A stretch of DNA of 64,000 nucleotides from Stieleria maiorica (GCF_008035925.1 NZ_CP036264.1:1585409-1649408); one strand, 5' to 3'; positions 43,419 through 52,169 are shown, numbered from the stretch's first letter. Notes: generated by a model not told the origin, from the letters alone. A program made the numbers and translations.

Positions 43419-43448
43419 TTGACGGTTCGTTGGGGTCTTCGCTAAAAC
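43419..43448 (+). promoter_or_regulatory. Candidate promoter of tRNA-Glu
   Basis: TTGACG (43419-43424) and TAAAAC (43443-43448) are spaced 18 bp apart and lie about 40 bp before the tRNA 5' end. The fit to sigma-70 consensus is fair and the position is appropriate. Confidence 0.45.
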
Positions 43449-43488
43449 TCCGACCAGTGATCGGTCACCCCCGATGATTGATCGCCAT

Positions 43489-43561
<73 letters not shown>

Positions 43562-43588
43562 CCTTGCCGATTGCTCGGCAACCGACCA

Positions 43589-43624
43589 AAACCCGCAATT
43601 CCTTGTGACTTGCGGGTTTTTTTT
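43589..43624 (+). terminator. Intrinsic terminator 1 after tRNA-Glu
   Basis: A 10-bp stem AAACCCGCAA (43589-43598) / TTGCGGGTTT (43610-43619) continues into a run of T to 43624. Confidence 0.92.
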
Positions 43625-43631
43625 ATTGCCA

Positions 43632-43667
43632 GCCCGCGAATCAGTGGATGATTCCGCGGGCTTTTTT
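43632..43667 (+). terminator. Intrinsic terminator 2 after tRNA-Glu
   Basis: A GCCCGCG...CCGCGGGC stem with AATC/GATT extension (one bulged base) is followed by TTTTTT. It stands 8 bp after the first terminator. Confidence 0.85.
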
Positions 43668-43769
43668 ATTTTGACAGGGGCGATCAAGTCGGCGATCCTC
43701 GATGGGCGTTGCCGTGTCCCCACTGATTCCACCGACTTTGACTCTCACCGTCCGGATAGCGAGTGCTCG

Positions 43770-44195
43770 ATGAGCGATTTGTATGTCAACGCGCGACTGA
43801 CGATCCCGTCCTCGGAAATCGACGTCACTGCGGCGCGCAGCAGCGGGCCGGGCGGCCAGAATGTGAACAAGGTCAATTCCAAGATCACGCTCCGTTGGTC
43901 GCCGGGGAATTGCACGGCGATCGATCCGCATTGGCGTGACCGTTTCATCGCGCGACATGCCAACCGCATCACCAAGGATGGCGAGCTGGTGTTGCACAGC
44001 GAACGCTACCGCGATCAGCCGCGCAACTTGGCCGACGCCCGGTTGCGGTTGGTGGAAATGTTGTTGGAATGCCGGGAGCCGCCGAAGAAGCGAAAGAAGA
44101 CGCGGCCGACCCTGGGCAGCAAACGCCGGCGGAAAGAAGCCAAGACCCAGCTGAGCCAAAAGAAGCAGAGCCGCCGCCAACGATTCGACGGTTAG
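43770..44195 (+). CDS. arfB: Alternative ribosome-rescue factor ArfB (YaeJ-type peptidyl-tRNA hydrolase)
   Basis: This 141-aa class I release-factor-like protein has the catalytic GGQ at residues 28-30 in SSGPGGQNVNKVNSK and a long basic C-terminal tail (KKRKKTRPTLGSKRRRKEAK and onward) that enters the empty mRNA channel of stalled ribosomes. There is no stop-codon recognition domain. ArfB hydrolyses peptidyl-tRNA on non-stop ribosomes as a backup for tmRNA. The ATG at 43770 gives the family N-terminus; the frame is open upstream through the tRNA terminators but that part is not coding. Confidence 0.92.
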   Translation: MSDLYVNARLTIPSSEIDVTAARSSGPGGQNVNKVNSKITLRWSPGNCTAIDPHWRDRFIARHANRITKDGELVLHSERYRDQPRNLADARLRLVEMLLECREPPKKRKKTRPTLGSKRRRKEAKTQLSQKKQSRRQRFDG

Positions 44196-44248
44196 CCGTT
44201 CAACGCATGCATGGAAGCCGTGCCCCGCGTCGAGGCGTGGCTGGCGTC

Positions 44249-44271
44249 GGGGATCCGCCCTCCGGCGAAGG
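44249..44271 (+). repeat. Possible degenerate family B fragment
   Basis: GGGGATCCGCCCTCCGGCGAAGG differs at a few positions from the family B core. It lies in the ~296-bp gap between arfB and the PEP-CTERM gene, where no gene is recognised. Confidence 0.4.
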
Positions 44272-44491
44272 TCCAGACGCCCTACCGGCCACTGGCGATG
44301 TTCTTGCATCAGCAGTAGGGGCGTCAGGTCGTGCGGGTTGTTGGGGCGCCGAAGCAAAGTTCCAGCAAACCGCGAGCCCATTTGCACTGCATCGCCGCGG
44401 CCTCGAACTACGCTCGGGATCTAAACCGAACCGCCGGAACATTTCCGTTTTGTCGGCGTTGTCGGCACTCAAGCTTCTGTGATTCTGATTG

Positions 44492-45139
44492 ATGCATAGT
44501 ATGATTCGTGGGATTGTTGCCTCCGTTGCGATCCTGACTCTCCTGGTCGCGATGCCCGAGCGTTCACATGCGGGCCTCTTGTTCGAAAACCAGCAGCTGG
44601 GTTACCAGTACCTTTGGCCGAACCAGTCTTCGGTCTACTTTGATCCCGGTCCGATTTTGGTGGGGCCTGGCGTCGAGCTTCCAGGACTGTACACCGCTGG
44701 TCACAACTCCGACGCGACTGTGGATTTTTCGGACACCGAAATCCGCATCGACTTCTATACCTCTGGTCCCTGGTGGACAGCGGGCTTCAACGGATTTCGC
44801 GTCTATGACATCAATGACACGCTGCCGGATTTCACCTCCGTCGCGTTGGGGCCGGGTTCCAACATGGCCGGCTTGGACGTTTCAAGAATTCAATTCGACA
44901 GCGACAACATCTATCTGGATTGGAACGGTTTGATGACGACGACCGAGACGATTGTGTCGTTGTACGTCAACGTTCCGCCGCCGTTGCCACCGCCAACACC
45001 GGCCAGTCATGCCGGGGCGGCACCCGAACCTGGGATGCTGTCCATCGTCGCGGTCGGACTACTCGGGTCGGTCTTTCGTCGTCGCCGTGTCGCGCGACGG
45101 CCCGGAAGGGCCACCGTACCGGGAGAGCTGGTCGTCTAG
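44492..45139 (+). CDS. PEP-CTERM protein with repeat-derived C-terminal tail
   Basis: This 215-aa exported protein has a signal peptide (IVASVAILTLLVAMPERSHA) and a beta-rich body. A PEP-CTERM sorting signal follows: PEP motif in APEPGM, hydrophobic LSIVAVGLLGSVF and an Arg cluster FRRRR. Such signals target proteins to the exosortase/EpsH system for surface display. Normally the protein ends at the Arg cluster, as in the gene at 62126-62740. Here ~16 further residues (VARRPGRATVPGELVV) are encoded by a family D half element (45093-45119) and its flank. The stop shares the tetranucleotide CTAG with the stop of the convergent FHA gene. The start could also be at 44501. Confidence 0.8.
   Translation: MHSMIRGIVASVAILTLLVAMPERSHAGLLFENQQLGYQYLWPNQSSVYFDPGPILVGPGVELPGLYTAGHNSDATVDFSDTEIRIDFYTSGPWWTAGFNGFRVYDINDTLPDFTSVALGPGSNMAGLDVSRIQFDSDNIYLDWNGLMTTTETIVSLYVNVPPPLPPPTPASHAGAAPEPGMLSIVAVGLLGSVFRRRRVARRPGRATVPGELVV
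45093..45119 (-). repeat. Family D half element inside the PEP-CTERM coding sequence
   Basis: CGCGACGGCCCGGAAGGGCC followed by ACCGTAC matches the right half of the element at 53601-53668. It is read in frame as the protein tail. Confidence 0.8.
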
Positions 45140-46962
45140 GGCTCCGCTCTTGGGGGCAGTAGCAATCGGAAGCAGCACCCCGTGCCGCTGGGCGGATCGA
45201 GGATCTCGATCGATCCGCCGTGTTCCTTCAAGATTTTCGCGCTGACGGGCAGTCCCAGCCCGGTCCCGCGGGCACCCTTTTTCGATTCGAACAGTGAGAA
45301 AATCTTCTGGCGGTCTTCGGCGGAGACGCCCGGGCCGTTGTCAATCACATCGACGAACCAACCTTGCGAGGGATCAAAACCGGTTTCGACTTTGACGATT
45401 CCCTTGGCCGGTTCCTTCGCCGCTTCGGGATCCTCGTGCACGACGTCCACCTGATCGCCTTTGACGGCATCGATCGCGTTGGTGACCAAATTCAAAATCG
45501 CTTGATGCATGGCGTCGGGATCGAACCACGCCTGGGGCAAGTCGTGATCGGTCTGGAGCGACAATTCGACGCCGGCTTCATCGGCGCGTGAGGACATCAG
45601 TTCGACGACGTCGGCAGTCGTCTCGTTCAAGTCCGCTTCGACTTTCTGTGGCTGGCGTTCCTTGGAGAACGTCAGCATGTCCATCACGAGATTGGAAATC
45701 CGTTCTTGGTTCCGGTCGACCATTCCCCAGCCGCGTCGCACGGCATCGGTGTCATCGCGTTTCAGCCCGGCTTCGATCAGGTAGCTGCCGCCGCGGATGC
45801 CTTGCAGGATGTTTTTGACGTGGTGGGAAAGGGTCGCGATGGTTTGCCCCATCGCGGCCAGGCGTTCACTTTGCAGCAGCGCCGAATAGTAGAACGTGTC
45901 CTCGATCGCCAGCGCCGCTTGGTGTCCGATCGCGGTGATCAGTCGCAAGTGTTCGTCGGTAAAGCGGTGCGTTTTTCCACGTCGGACGATTTGTCCGGGC
46001 GAGGTGTAGGTGTCGATGTAGAGTGCGCCGACGATGTCGTAGCGTCCTTGCAGCGGAACGCAAAGCGCCTCGCGGACGCCGCCTTGGACGATCGATGCGG
46101 CGGCATCGAAGCGTGCATCGTCGGTGGCATCACTGGTCCGAACCCCTTCGGCGCGGTCCAAGACGTAATCCAAGATGGTGCTGCTGATGCTGATCGGTGC
46201 TTCATCGCGTGACTTTCCGTCGGTCGACTGGCGGTCGCAGCGCGCCGCCGGACGCAATTGATTCGTTTCGTTGTCACGCAACATGATGCAGCCGCGATCG
46301 GCATCGACCCAATCGAACACCAACCGCAAGATCCGGTCCAGCAATTCGTCCAGGTCATCGGTCCGGCCGACCGCCAGGGCCGTCAGGTACATTACTTCCA
46401 GCGAGCGGTCGCTATCGGTGATCGTGTTCATCACCGGATCGACCGCGTCGACCGCGGAGGGTGGCGATGACGAATCGGAGGACTCGGACAACTCGGTTTC
46501 GAACGGCGCCACCGCCTCGGCGACCTGATCGGTCAATCGAACCGGTTCGCGGCGAATGCCGCCGGTCCGCGAGGTCGGGCGGACCAGTGACGAGATGATT
46601 CGGCTGGCATCGGCACCGCTGCTTTGCCGTACGATGTCCACGCCGTGGGCGGCTTCGATCGCCGTCGGCTGTCCGGTTCCGGTAAAGATCAACAGCGTGC
46701 CGCCGATCTCGATTCGATCCCCGCTGAGCAGCTTTTGGTTGCCGATCCGTTTGCCGTTGACCTGGGTCCCGTTGCTGCTGTTCAGATCGACCAGATGGCA
46801 GTCGCTGGATGCATCGATCCGGATTTCGGCGTGGTTGCGGGATGCTTCGCTGTCGAGCAGTTGGACATCGTTTTGGGTGTCGCGTCCGATGCGCACGACG
46901 TCCCCGTCGAGCACAAAGTGCTTTCCTTGATCCCGTCCGCGAACAACGTAGAGCGATGCCAT
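45136..46962 (-). CDS. FHA-GAF sensor histidine kinase
   Basis: This 608-aa cytoplasmic protein has an FHA phosphopeptide-binding domain (residues 1-95: VRIGRDTQNDVQL, ASRNHAEI, NSSNGTQVNGKRIG), a GAF domain (~195-350, VDADRGCIMLRDNETNQLRP) and a histidine-kinase core with phospho-acceptor region TLSHHVKNILQGIRGG. The ATPase domain has NLVTNAIDAVKGD, VIDNGPGVS and GTGLGLPVSAKILKEHGG. The FHA domain suggests input from Ser/Thr phosphorylation. No receiver or regulator is adjacent. A MoxR-type ATPase is divergent at 47266; the shared upstream region holds a complete family B element. Confidence 0.9.
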   Translation of the reverse strand: MASLYVVRGRDQGKHFVLDGDVVRIGRDTQNDVQLLDSEASRNHAEIRIDASSDCHLVDLNSSNGTQVNGKRIGNQKLLSGDRIEIGGTLLIFTGTGQPTAIEAAHGVDIVRQSSGADASRIISSLVRPTSRTGGIRREPVRLTDQVAEAVAPFETELSESSDSSSPPSAVDAVDPVMNTITDSDRSLEVMYLTALAVGRTDDLDELLDRILRLVFDWVDADRGCIMLRDNETNQLRPAARCDRQSTDGKSRDEAPISISSTILDYVLDRAEGVRTSDATDDARFDAAASIVQGGVREALCVPLQGRYDIVGALYIDTYTSPGQIVRRGKTHRFTDEHLRLITAIGHQAALAIEDTFYYSALLQSERLAAMGQTIATLSHHVKNILQGIRGGSYLIEAGLKRDDTDAVRRGWGMVDRNQERISNLVMDMLTFSKERQPQKVEADLNETTADVVELMSSRADEAGVELSLQTDHDLPQAWFDPDAMHQAILNLVTNAIDAVKGDQVDVVHEDPEAAKEPAKGIVKVETGFDPSQGWFVDVIDNGPGVSAEDRQKIFSLFESKKGARGTGLGLPVSAKILKEHGGSIEILDPPSGTGCCFRLLLPPRAEP

Positions 46963-47034
46963 ATCCCAAAGATAACGTGTTCGGATGGCGGTTTAACCCC
47001 GCGGCCGCCATTTCCCGGCCGCCGGTCGAGGTTT

Positions 47035-47174
47035 CTAGCTGGACAACGCCCCTTTGCTCCAGAAACACCGTGAATCGCCGGTCGAACGTAGCTACCTTCG
47101 CCAGAAGGTGGATCCACGGGGTTTTCCACGCTCGCATCGAACGTTGCTACGCCAAAGTGGCGCTGTCCAGCTAG
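47035..47174 (-). mobile_element. Family B element, complete 140-bp MITE-like copy
   Basis: The element is bounded by perfect 11-bp terminal inverted repeats, CTAGCTGGACA (47035-47045) and TGTCCAGCTAG (47164-47174). CTAG stands at both outer edges, as expected of TA duplication at a CTAG target by IS630/Tc1-type transposases. It encodes no protein. Related copies or fragments are at 5297-5396, 22739-22766, 31868-31935 and 53748-53771. It occupies much of the 303-bp divergent promoter region between the FHA kinase and the MoxR gene. Confidence 0.75.
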
Positions 47175-47265
47175 GGAGGGTCACCATCGATCCACACGAT
47201 CGACCCAGCGGTTAAGATAGTGTCGTCCTTCTGGGAGTTATTCCTATTCGCAAAAAGGGAGATTT

Positions 47266-48312
47266 ATGGTTCAACCGCCACCGATCGAATCCGGCGTCGC
47301 ATCCGACGGCGAAAATGACGCTGCAAAAGCTGCCGAATTGGTCAAAGCCTGCCAGGCCGTCCGGCAGCAGGTCGCGCGCATCGTCGTCGGCCAGGAGGAT
47401 GTGATCGAGCAGTTGTTGATCGCGATCCTATCTCGCGGCCATTGCCTGCTCGAAGGCGTGCCGGGGCTGGCCAAGACGCTGATGATTCGCACGCTCGCCG
47501 AATCGATGCACCTGAAGTTTCACCGCATCCAGTTCACGCCCGACCTGATGCCCGGGGACATCACGGGAACGGACATCATTCAAGAGGACCCCGAAACGGG
47601 CCGACGTGAGTTGTTGTTCGAGCGCGGCCCCGTTTTCACCCAGATGTTGCTGGCCGACGAGATCAATCGGACGCCGCCGAAAACCCAAGCGGCCCTGCTG
47701 GAAGCGATGCAGGAACACGAAGTCACCGCCGGCGGGAAAACTTACAAGTTGGACGAACCATTCTTCGTCCTGGCGACTCAGAACCCGATCGAACAGGAGG
47801 GGACGTATCCGTTGCCCGAAGCCCAACGCGACCGGTTTCTGTTCCACGTGGTGGTTGATTATCCGAGTCGCGAGGAGGAATCGGAGATCGTCGACCGAAC
47901 CACGTCGACGTTTGATACCACGGTTCAGCCCGTGGTCACGGGAGAGCAGATCATTGCGTTTCAAAAGACGGTCCGCCGCGTCCCGTTGCCGCCGCATGTC
48001 AAGGAATGGGTGCTGGACGCCGTCCGCGCGGTGCGGCCGAGCGACCCGAACTGTGCACCCTGGGCCAAGGAGCTGATCGAGTGGGGGCCCGGGCCGCGGG
48101 CGAGCCAGCAGTTGGTGTTGGCGTCGAAGGCACGCGCGTTGATGCACGGCCGGCCGCACGTCACGATCGACGATGTTCAGAAGCTGGCCTTCCCGGTGTT
48201 GCGGCACCGCATCGTGCCGACGTTCACCGCAGAGGCCGACGGGATCACCGTCGACGATCTGATTCGTCGGCTGGTCAAAGATCTGGCCCCGAAGAAATCC
48301 GGGGCGCTGTAG
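47266..48312 (+). CDS. MoxR family AAA+ ATPase
   Basis: This 348-aa AAA+ chaperone-like ATPase has Walker A GVPGLAKT (residues ~63-70), Walker [10 protein letters not shown] (near 127-131), sensor 1 [26 protein letters not shown] and a C-terminal helical lid. MoxR proteins usually help load metals or assemble partner complexes, often with von Willebrand factor A domain proteins encoded next door. Here no such partner follows before the repeat-rich gap, which is unusual. AGGGAG precedes the ATG. Confidence 0.92.
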   Translation: MVQPPPIESGVASDGENDAAKAAELVKACQAVRQQVARIVVGQEDVIEQLLIAILSRGHCLLEGVPGLAKTLMIRTLAESMHLKFHRIQFTPDLMPGDITGTDIIQEDPETGRRELLFERGPVFTQMLLADEINRTPPKTQAALLEAMQEHEVTAGGKTYKLDEPFFVLATQNPIEQEGTYPLPEAQRDRFLFHVVVDYPSREEESEIVDRTTSTFDTTVQPVVTGEQIIAFQKTVRRVPLPPHVKEWVLDAVRAVRPSDPNCAPWAKELIEWGPGPRASQQLVLASKARALMHGRPHVTIDDVQKLAFPVLRHRIVPTFTAEADGITVDDLIRRLVKDLAPKKSGAL

Positions 48313-48357
48313 GCGGTGGGAGAGGGAGTGCGGGGACTGCTCAGCTTCGGTTGGCTT

Positions 48358-48482
48358 TCGATCACAAACTGAGCCGAAGGCGCTAGCCCTGGGCCTTACA
48401 AGTGTCGTCGGCGCTAGCCTCGGGCCTTGCAAGTGTCGAAGGGCAATCCAAGGCCCGCGGCTAGCGCCGTCGGTTCATCAAG
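48358..48482. repeat. Family E repeat block
   Basis: Two direct family E halves (ACTGAGCCGAAGGCGCTAGC and GTCGGCGCTAGCCTCGGGCC) and an inverted half (AAGGCCCGCGGCTAGCGCCG) correspond closely to the block at 39103-39290. It starts ~45 bp after the MoxR stop. Together with the family C copies below it fills the 535-bp gap between MoxR and frr; no gene is recognised there. Confidence 0.8.
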
Positions 48483-48687
48483 TAGGTGCCATTGTGCGCC
48501 AGCCTACGGGCCGCCACTAGGCGCTGGGGCCCGAACGCTTGCGCGAACCGGCTGATGTCACTCGATTTTCGTCGCCCGATGTCTGCTGTGGGTCGACCAT
48601 CCACCGCGGAAGGAGTTCGCTTGAATTCTTAACCAACGCAGATCTCAGATTTGGCGCAGCCCGGGCTCCGCTGTCGATTACGTGGGG

Positions 48688-48790
48688 TGTGTGGCAAGAG
48701 CCACACCTGCAGTGCGTTCCAAGGCGGGAGCCTTGGAACGAGGGATGGGAGCCACGCCTGTAGTGCGTTCCAAGGCGGGAGCCTTGGAAC
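48688..48790. repeat. Family C repeat, one full and one partial copy in tandem
   Basis: GTGTGGCAAGAGCCACAC, CTGCAGTGC and GTTCCAAGG/CCTTGGAAC hairpins (to 48739) are followed by a second copy from 48747 to 48790. The orientation is opposite to 18283-18333. Confidence 0.8.
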
Positions 48791-48847
48791 GAGGTTGTCT
48801 TCCACGCTCTGGCGAGCGTGGCTGCGTTCAAGGTGACGTTTGCGTCG

Positions 48848-49408
48848 TTACGCTTCCAGCACTTCGGCTTCGCGCGTCTTGGCCATCTCGTTGATCTGGT
48901 CTTCGAACTTCTTGAGCAATTCCTGGACGTCATTCTTTAGCTTGTCGCGATCGTCTTCGGTCAGCTCCTTGTCTTTTTCCAGCTGATCGGCGGTCTTGTT
49001 GGCATCGCGGCGGATGTTGCGGATCGAGATCTTGGCGTCTTCGGCCAGTTCCTTGATCCGCGAAACCATCTTCTTTCGCACGTCGGTCGAAAGTGCGGGG
49101 ATGTTCAACCGAATCACGCGTCCGTCGTTTTGCGGGTTCAGTCCCAGGTCGCTGCCCACGATCGCCTTTTCGATGTCTTTGATGGTGCCGGCATCGTACG
49201 GTCGAATCAAGATTTGCTGCGGCTCGGGTGTCCCGATCGAGGCGAGTTGCTTGAGCGGCGAGGTCGACCCGTAGGCTTCGACCTTGAGCGAATCGACCAG
49301 ACCGGGGGTGGCGCGGCCGGTGCGGATCCCGGAAAGTTGTGTGCCCAGTACGCTGATCGCCTTTTCCATACGTTCTTCGGCGTCCATCAAGGTTTCTTCG
49401 GCGGACAT
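48848..49408 (-). CDS. frr: Ribosome recycling factor
   Basis: This 186-aa protein splits post-termination ribosomes together with EF-G. Typical segments are MEKAISVLGTQLSGIRTGRATPGL near the N-terminus (domain I helix), GRVIRLNIPALSTDVRKK, and the long C-terminal helices RRDANKTADQLEKDKELTEDDRDK. The start at 49408 (MSAEETLMDA) is preferred to an ATG 9 bases upstream because AAGG then lies at normal distance and the length matches the usual 185 aa. It is the last gene of the rpsB-tsf-pyrH-frr block. Confidence 0.95.
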   Translation of the reverse strand: MSAEETLMDAEERMEKAISVLGTQLSGIRTGRATPGLVDSLKVEAYGSTSPLKQLASIGTPEPQQILIRPYDAGTIKDIEKAIVGSDLGLNPQNDGRVIRLNIPALSTDVRKKMVSRIKELAEDAKISIRNIRRDANKTADQLEKDKELTEDDRDKLKNDVQELLKKFEDQINEMAKTREAEVLEA

Positions 49409-49485
49409 GTTGAGCATCCTTGGGTTAGAGTGTGGTCGGTAGGTTAAGAGTCTAGCTTTTTTCTAGTTCGGTGTGTGGGTGGGAA

Positions 49486-50232
49486 TCACTTCTCCGACCC
49501 GATCCAGGTGCCGACGGTTTCGCCGTTGATCGCCCGGACGATGCTTCCCGATTTTTTGAAGTTGAACACCAAAATCGGTTTGGCGTGTTCCTGGCACAGT
49601 GCGATCGCGGTGGCGTCCATGACGCGGAGTTGCTTTTCGTTGACCTGCTGGTAGGTCAGTCGGTCGTATAGCACCGCGTGGGGGTTCTTTTCGGGGTCAT
49701 CGCTATAGACGCCATCGACACGCGTCGCTTTCAGGACCACGTCCGCGTCGATCTCCAGCGCCCGTTGGGCCGCGGCGGTGTCGGTGGTCACGAACGGGTT
49801 ACCGATCCCGGCGGCAAGGATGATCACCCGGCCTTTGGTCAGATGTCGGATCGCACGCCGGCGAATGAAGGTTTCGGCGATCTTGTCCATCGGCACGGCG
49901 GACATCACGCGCGTCGACAGCCCGAGTGTTTCCAGGGCGTCCTGCATGGCAAGCGAGTTGATCACCGTGGCCAGCATCCCCATGTAATGCGCCGTTGCTT
50001 CTTGGACGAGCGCGTTGCTGCCGGAGAACTGGGCGCCGCGCAAGATGTTCCCGCCGCCGATCACGATCGCGATCTGGCAGCCACTGCTGTGCGCCTGGCG
50101 GATCTGTTCGGCGATGTCGGACATCTCTTGGCTGCTGATGCCGCGGCCCCCGGAATCGGCCAAGCTCTCACCGCTCAGCTTAAGGACGACACGCTGGTAA
50201 CGGAGCTGGGGTGTGGCAGAGGCGTTAGACAT
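49486..50232 (-). CDS. pyrH: UMP kinase
   Basis: This 248-aa hexameric kinase converts UMP to UDP. Visible motifs are [59 protein letters not shown] and [13 protein letters not shown], all characteristic of bacterial PyrH. It sits between tsf and frr as in most bacteria. An intrinsic terminator just upstream suggests part of its transcription is independent of, or attenuated from, the ribosomal genes. Confidence 0.95.
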   Translation of the reverse strand: MSNASATPQLRYQRVVLKLSGESLADSGGRGISSQEMSDIAEQIRQAHSSGCQIAIVIGGGNILRGAQFSGSNALVQEATAHYMGMLATVINSLAMQDALETLGLSTRVMSAVPMDKIAETFIRRRAIRHLTKGRVIILAAGIGNPFVTTDTAAAQRALEIDADVVLKATRVDGVYSDDPEKNPHAVLYDRLTYQQVNEKQLRVMDATAIALCQEHAKPILVFNFKKSGSIVRAINGETVGTWIGSEK

Positions 50233-50282
50233 GTTCGGTCCTTCCTGGCGTATGAGATCTCACTCGGGTCGCCAGATGATAC

Positions 50283-50322
50283 GAAAAAACCTCGCCGTTC
50301 CCGAGGGGACACGGCGAGGTTT
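50283..50322 (-). terminator. Intrinsic terminator/attenuator between tsf and pyrH
   Basis: An 11-bp stem (arms 50287-50297 and 50312-50322; AAACCTCGCCG on one arm) is followed on the minus strand by further T residues. It lies 30 bp after the tsf stop. Confidence 0.8.
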
Positions 50323-50352
50323 CCGCGAATGTCGTATTCGATGTGAATCGAA

Positions 50353-51333
50353 TCAGGATGCCGCACCGACGGCCACGCGTTTGAACGCCACGACCTCGGC
50401 TTCGGGGCTGAATTCCTTCACCGCCGCTTCGACGGTCTTGGTGTCGTCCAGGGCGTAGAACTGGCTGAGCAAGCAGCGCTCCTGGTCCAGCAGCGTGTTG
50501 TCGGCGATGAACCGGTCCAGTTTCCCGGGGATGATCTTGTCCCAGATCTTCTCCGGCTTGCCTTCGGCCTTCAGTTCTGCCTTGATGTCGTCTTCGACCT
50601 TCTGCATGACTTCCGGTGTCAGTTGCGAGCGGCTGGCGTACTGGGGCACCGTCTTGAGCGTTTTGCCCAATCGTGCGCGGTCTTCGTTCTCGACCTTGAT
50701 CTGTCCTTGCAGCGCTTCGGTTTCCTTGGCGACCAGTTCGGCATCGAACTCATCGGGGGTCAGGATCGAAGGCTTCATCGCGGCCACGTGCATCGAGACT
50801 TTGCGGAAGAATTCCCCGGCATCATCCTTGCCGCCGTCCTTGTAGGACAACAGCACGCCGATCTTGCTGCCGGCGTGGATGTAGGACGCCAGGTTGTCAC
50901 CTTGGATCGTTTGGTAGTCGGCGATTTCGATCTTTTCGCCGATCGTCCCGGTTCGCTCGATCAGTTTCTCCGCGACCGTTTCGCCGTCCAGTTCGAGCTT
51001 GGTGACTTCATCCTTGGTTTCGACACCGCTGTCCAAGGCAAGTTTGGCCAGCTTTTCGGCAAACGCGATGAATTCTTCGTTCTTGGCAACGAAATCGGTT
51101 TCGCAGCTGAGTGCCAGCAGGACACCCTTGCCGCCTTCGGTGACCGCCACCACGACACCCTCGTTGGCTTCGCGATCGGCGCGCTTGGCGGCGACCTTTT
51201 GGCCTTTCTTGCGCAGGTAATCCAAGGCGCCGTCGATGTCGCCGCCGGATTCCATCAACGCCTTTTTGCAGTCCATCATGCCGGCGCCGGTGGACTTGCG
51301 CAGCTCGCTTACATCTTTGGCTGAAATCGCCAT
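50353..51333 (-). CDS. tsf: Translation elongation factor Ts
   Basis: This 326-aa guanine-nucleotide exchange factor for EF-Tu has the N-terminal UBA-like domain (AKDVSELRKSTGAGMMDCKK, ESGGDIDGALDYLRKKG) and the EF-Tu contact motif TDFVAKNEEF, followed by core and C-terminal dimerisation subdomains. The ATG at 51333 has a strong GGAGG site; a much longer upstream frame is an artefact that overlaps rpsB. It is 53 bp after rpsB. Confidence 0.95.
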   Translation of the reverse strand: MAISAKDVSELRKSTGAGMMDCKKALMESGGDIDGALDYLRKKGQKVAAKRADREANEGVVVAVTEGGKGVLLALSCETDFVAKNEEFIAFAEKLAKLALDSGVETKDEVTKLELDGETVAEKLIERTGTIGEKIEIADYQTIQGDNLASYIHAGSKIGVLLSYKDGGKDDAGEFFRKVSMHVAAMKPSILTPDEFDAELVAKETEALQGQIKVENEDRARLGKTLKTVPQYASRSQLTPEVMQKVEDDIKAELKAEGKPEKIWDKIIPGKLDRFIADNTLLDQERCLLSQFYALDDTKTVEAAVKEFSPEAEVVAFKRVAVGAAS

Positions 51334-51386
51334 TGTTTCCTCCAGAAAAGTCGTTGTTCGACTAAGTGTTTTGTGTTGACGTGTGC

Positions 51387-52169
51387 TTAGGCTTCCGGAC
51401 TCGCTTCGGCCGGCTGGGGTTCGGCAGCAACCGCTTCGGTCGCTTGCTCGGCCGGGGCAGTTTCCGCCGCCGGGGCACCGATGTCGGCTTGGCCCTTGCC
51501 GGCGTTCACCGCGTCGGCCAGTTGTTTCAGGATCAATTCGATGCTTCGGATCCCGTCGTCGTTGCCGGGGATCGGAAGGTCGATCAGTGATGGGTCGCTG
51601 TCGGTATCGATCAGCCCCACCGTCGTGATGCCCAAACGCTTTGCTTCGCGAACCGCATTGCGTTCCTTGCCCGGGTCGACGATGAACAAGCACTCGGGCA
51701 AACGGTTCATCGTCCGCAACCCGTTCAAGTTGCGGTACATCTTGCGGTACTCGCGATTGAGCGCCGATTGCATTTTCTTGCTGTAGCCGTTGATCGCGTC
51801 GCTGCCGCGAATCGTTTCCAGCTCTTCCAAACGGCCCAGTCGGCTGCGAATGGTGCGGAAATTGGTCAACGTGCCTCCCAGCCATCGCTCGCTGACGAAG
51901 GGCATGCCACAGCGGCTGGCCTGTTCCTCGATCGCTTCGCCGGCTTGACGCTTGGTCCCGACGAACAGAATCAACGATCCGCCCGCGGCGACTTGGCCCA
52001 GGTATTTCTTGGCGCGAAGCATGCCGCGAAGGGTCTCGCGGATATCCAAAATGTGGATCTGGTTCTTGCTGCCGAAGATGTAGGGCTTCATCTTCGGGTT
52101 CCACAGACTCGTGCGGTGACCGAAATGGACACCGGCTTCAATCATCTCTTGTACGATCGGGTTAGACAT
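51387..52169 (-). CDS. rpsB: 30S ribosomal protein S2
   Basis: This 260-aa protein has the S2 signatures [59 protein letters not shown] and GIPVVGL-like [13 protein letters not shown] followed by [10 protein letters not shown]. The last ~35 residues are an Ala/Glu/Pro-rich extension not present in all homologues. The ATG at 52169 (MSNPIVQEM) is the family start; the longer frame upstream is not conserved in character. It is the first gene of the translation block. Confidence 0.95.
   Translation of the reverse strand: MSNPIVQEMIEAGVHFGHRTSLWNPKMKPYIFGSKNQIHILDIRETLRGMLRAKKYLGQVAAGGSLILFVGTKRQAGEAIEEQASRCGMPFVSERWLGGTLTNFRTIRSRLGRLEELETIRGSDAINGYSKKMQSALNREYRKMYRNLNGLRTMNRLPECLFIVDPGKERNAVREAKRLGITTVGLIDTDSDPSLIDLPIPGNDDGIRSIELILKQLADAVNAGKGQADIGAPAAETAPAEQATEAVAAEPQPAEASPEA

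Noticed and set aside
43605-43769. Upstream in-frame extension of arfB
   Set aside because: It would begin inside the first tRNA terminator and contains the second; the family start is at 43770.
44492-45139. Frameshift as explanation for the PEP-CTERM tail
   Set aside because: The frame is intact through the sorting signal, and the extra residues correspond exactly to a repeat seen at other loci, so insertion explains the tail better.
50353-52104. A 583-codon version of the tsf frame
   Set aside because: The upper part overlaps rpsB in another frame and lacks coding character; the strong GGAGG site and family start place tsf at 51333.
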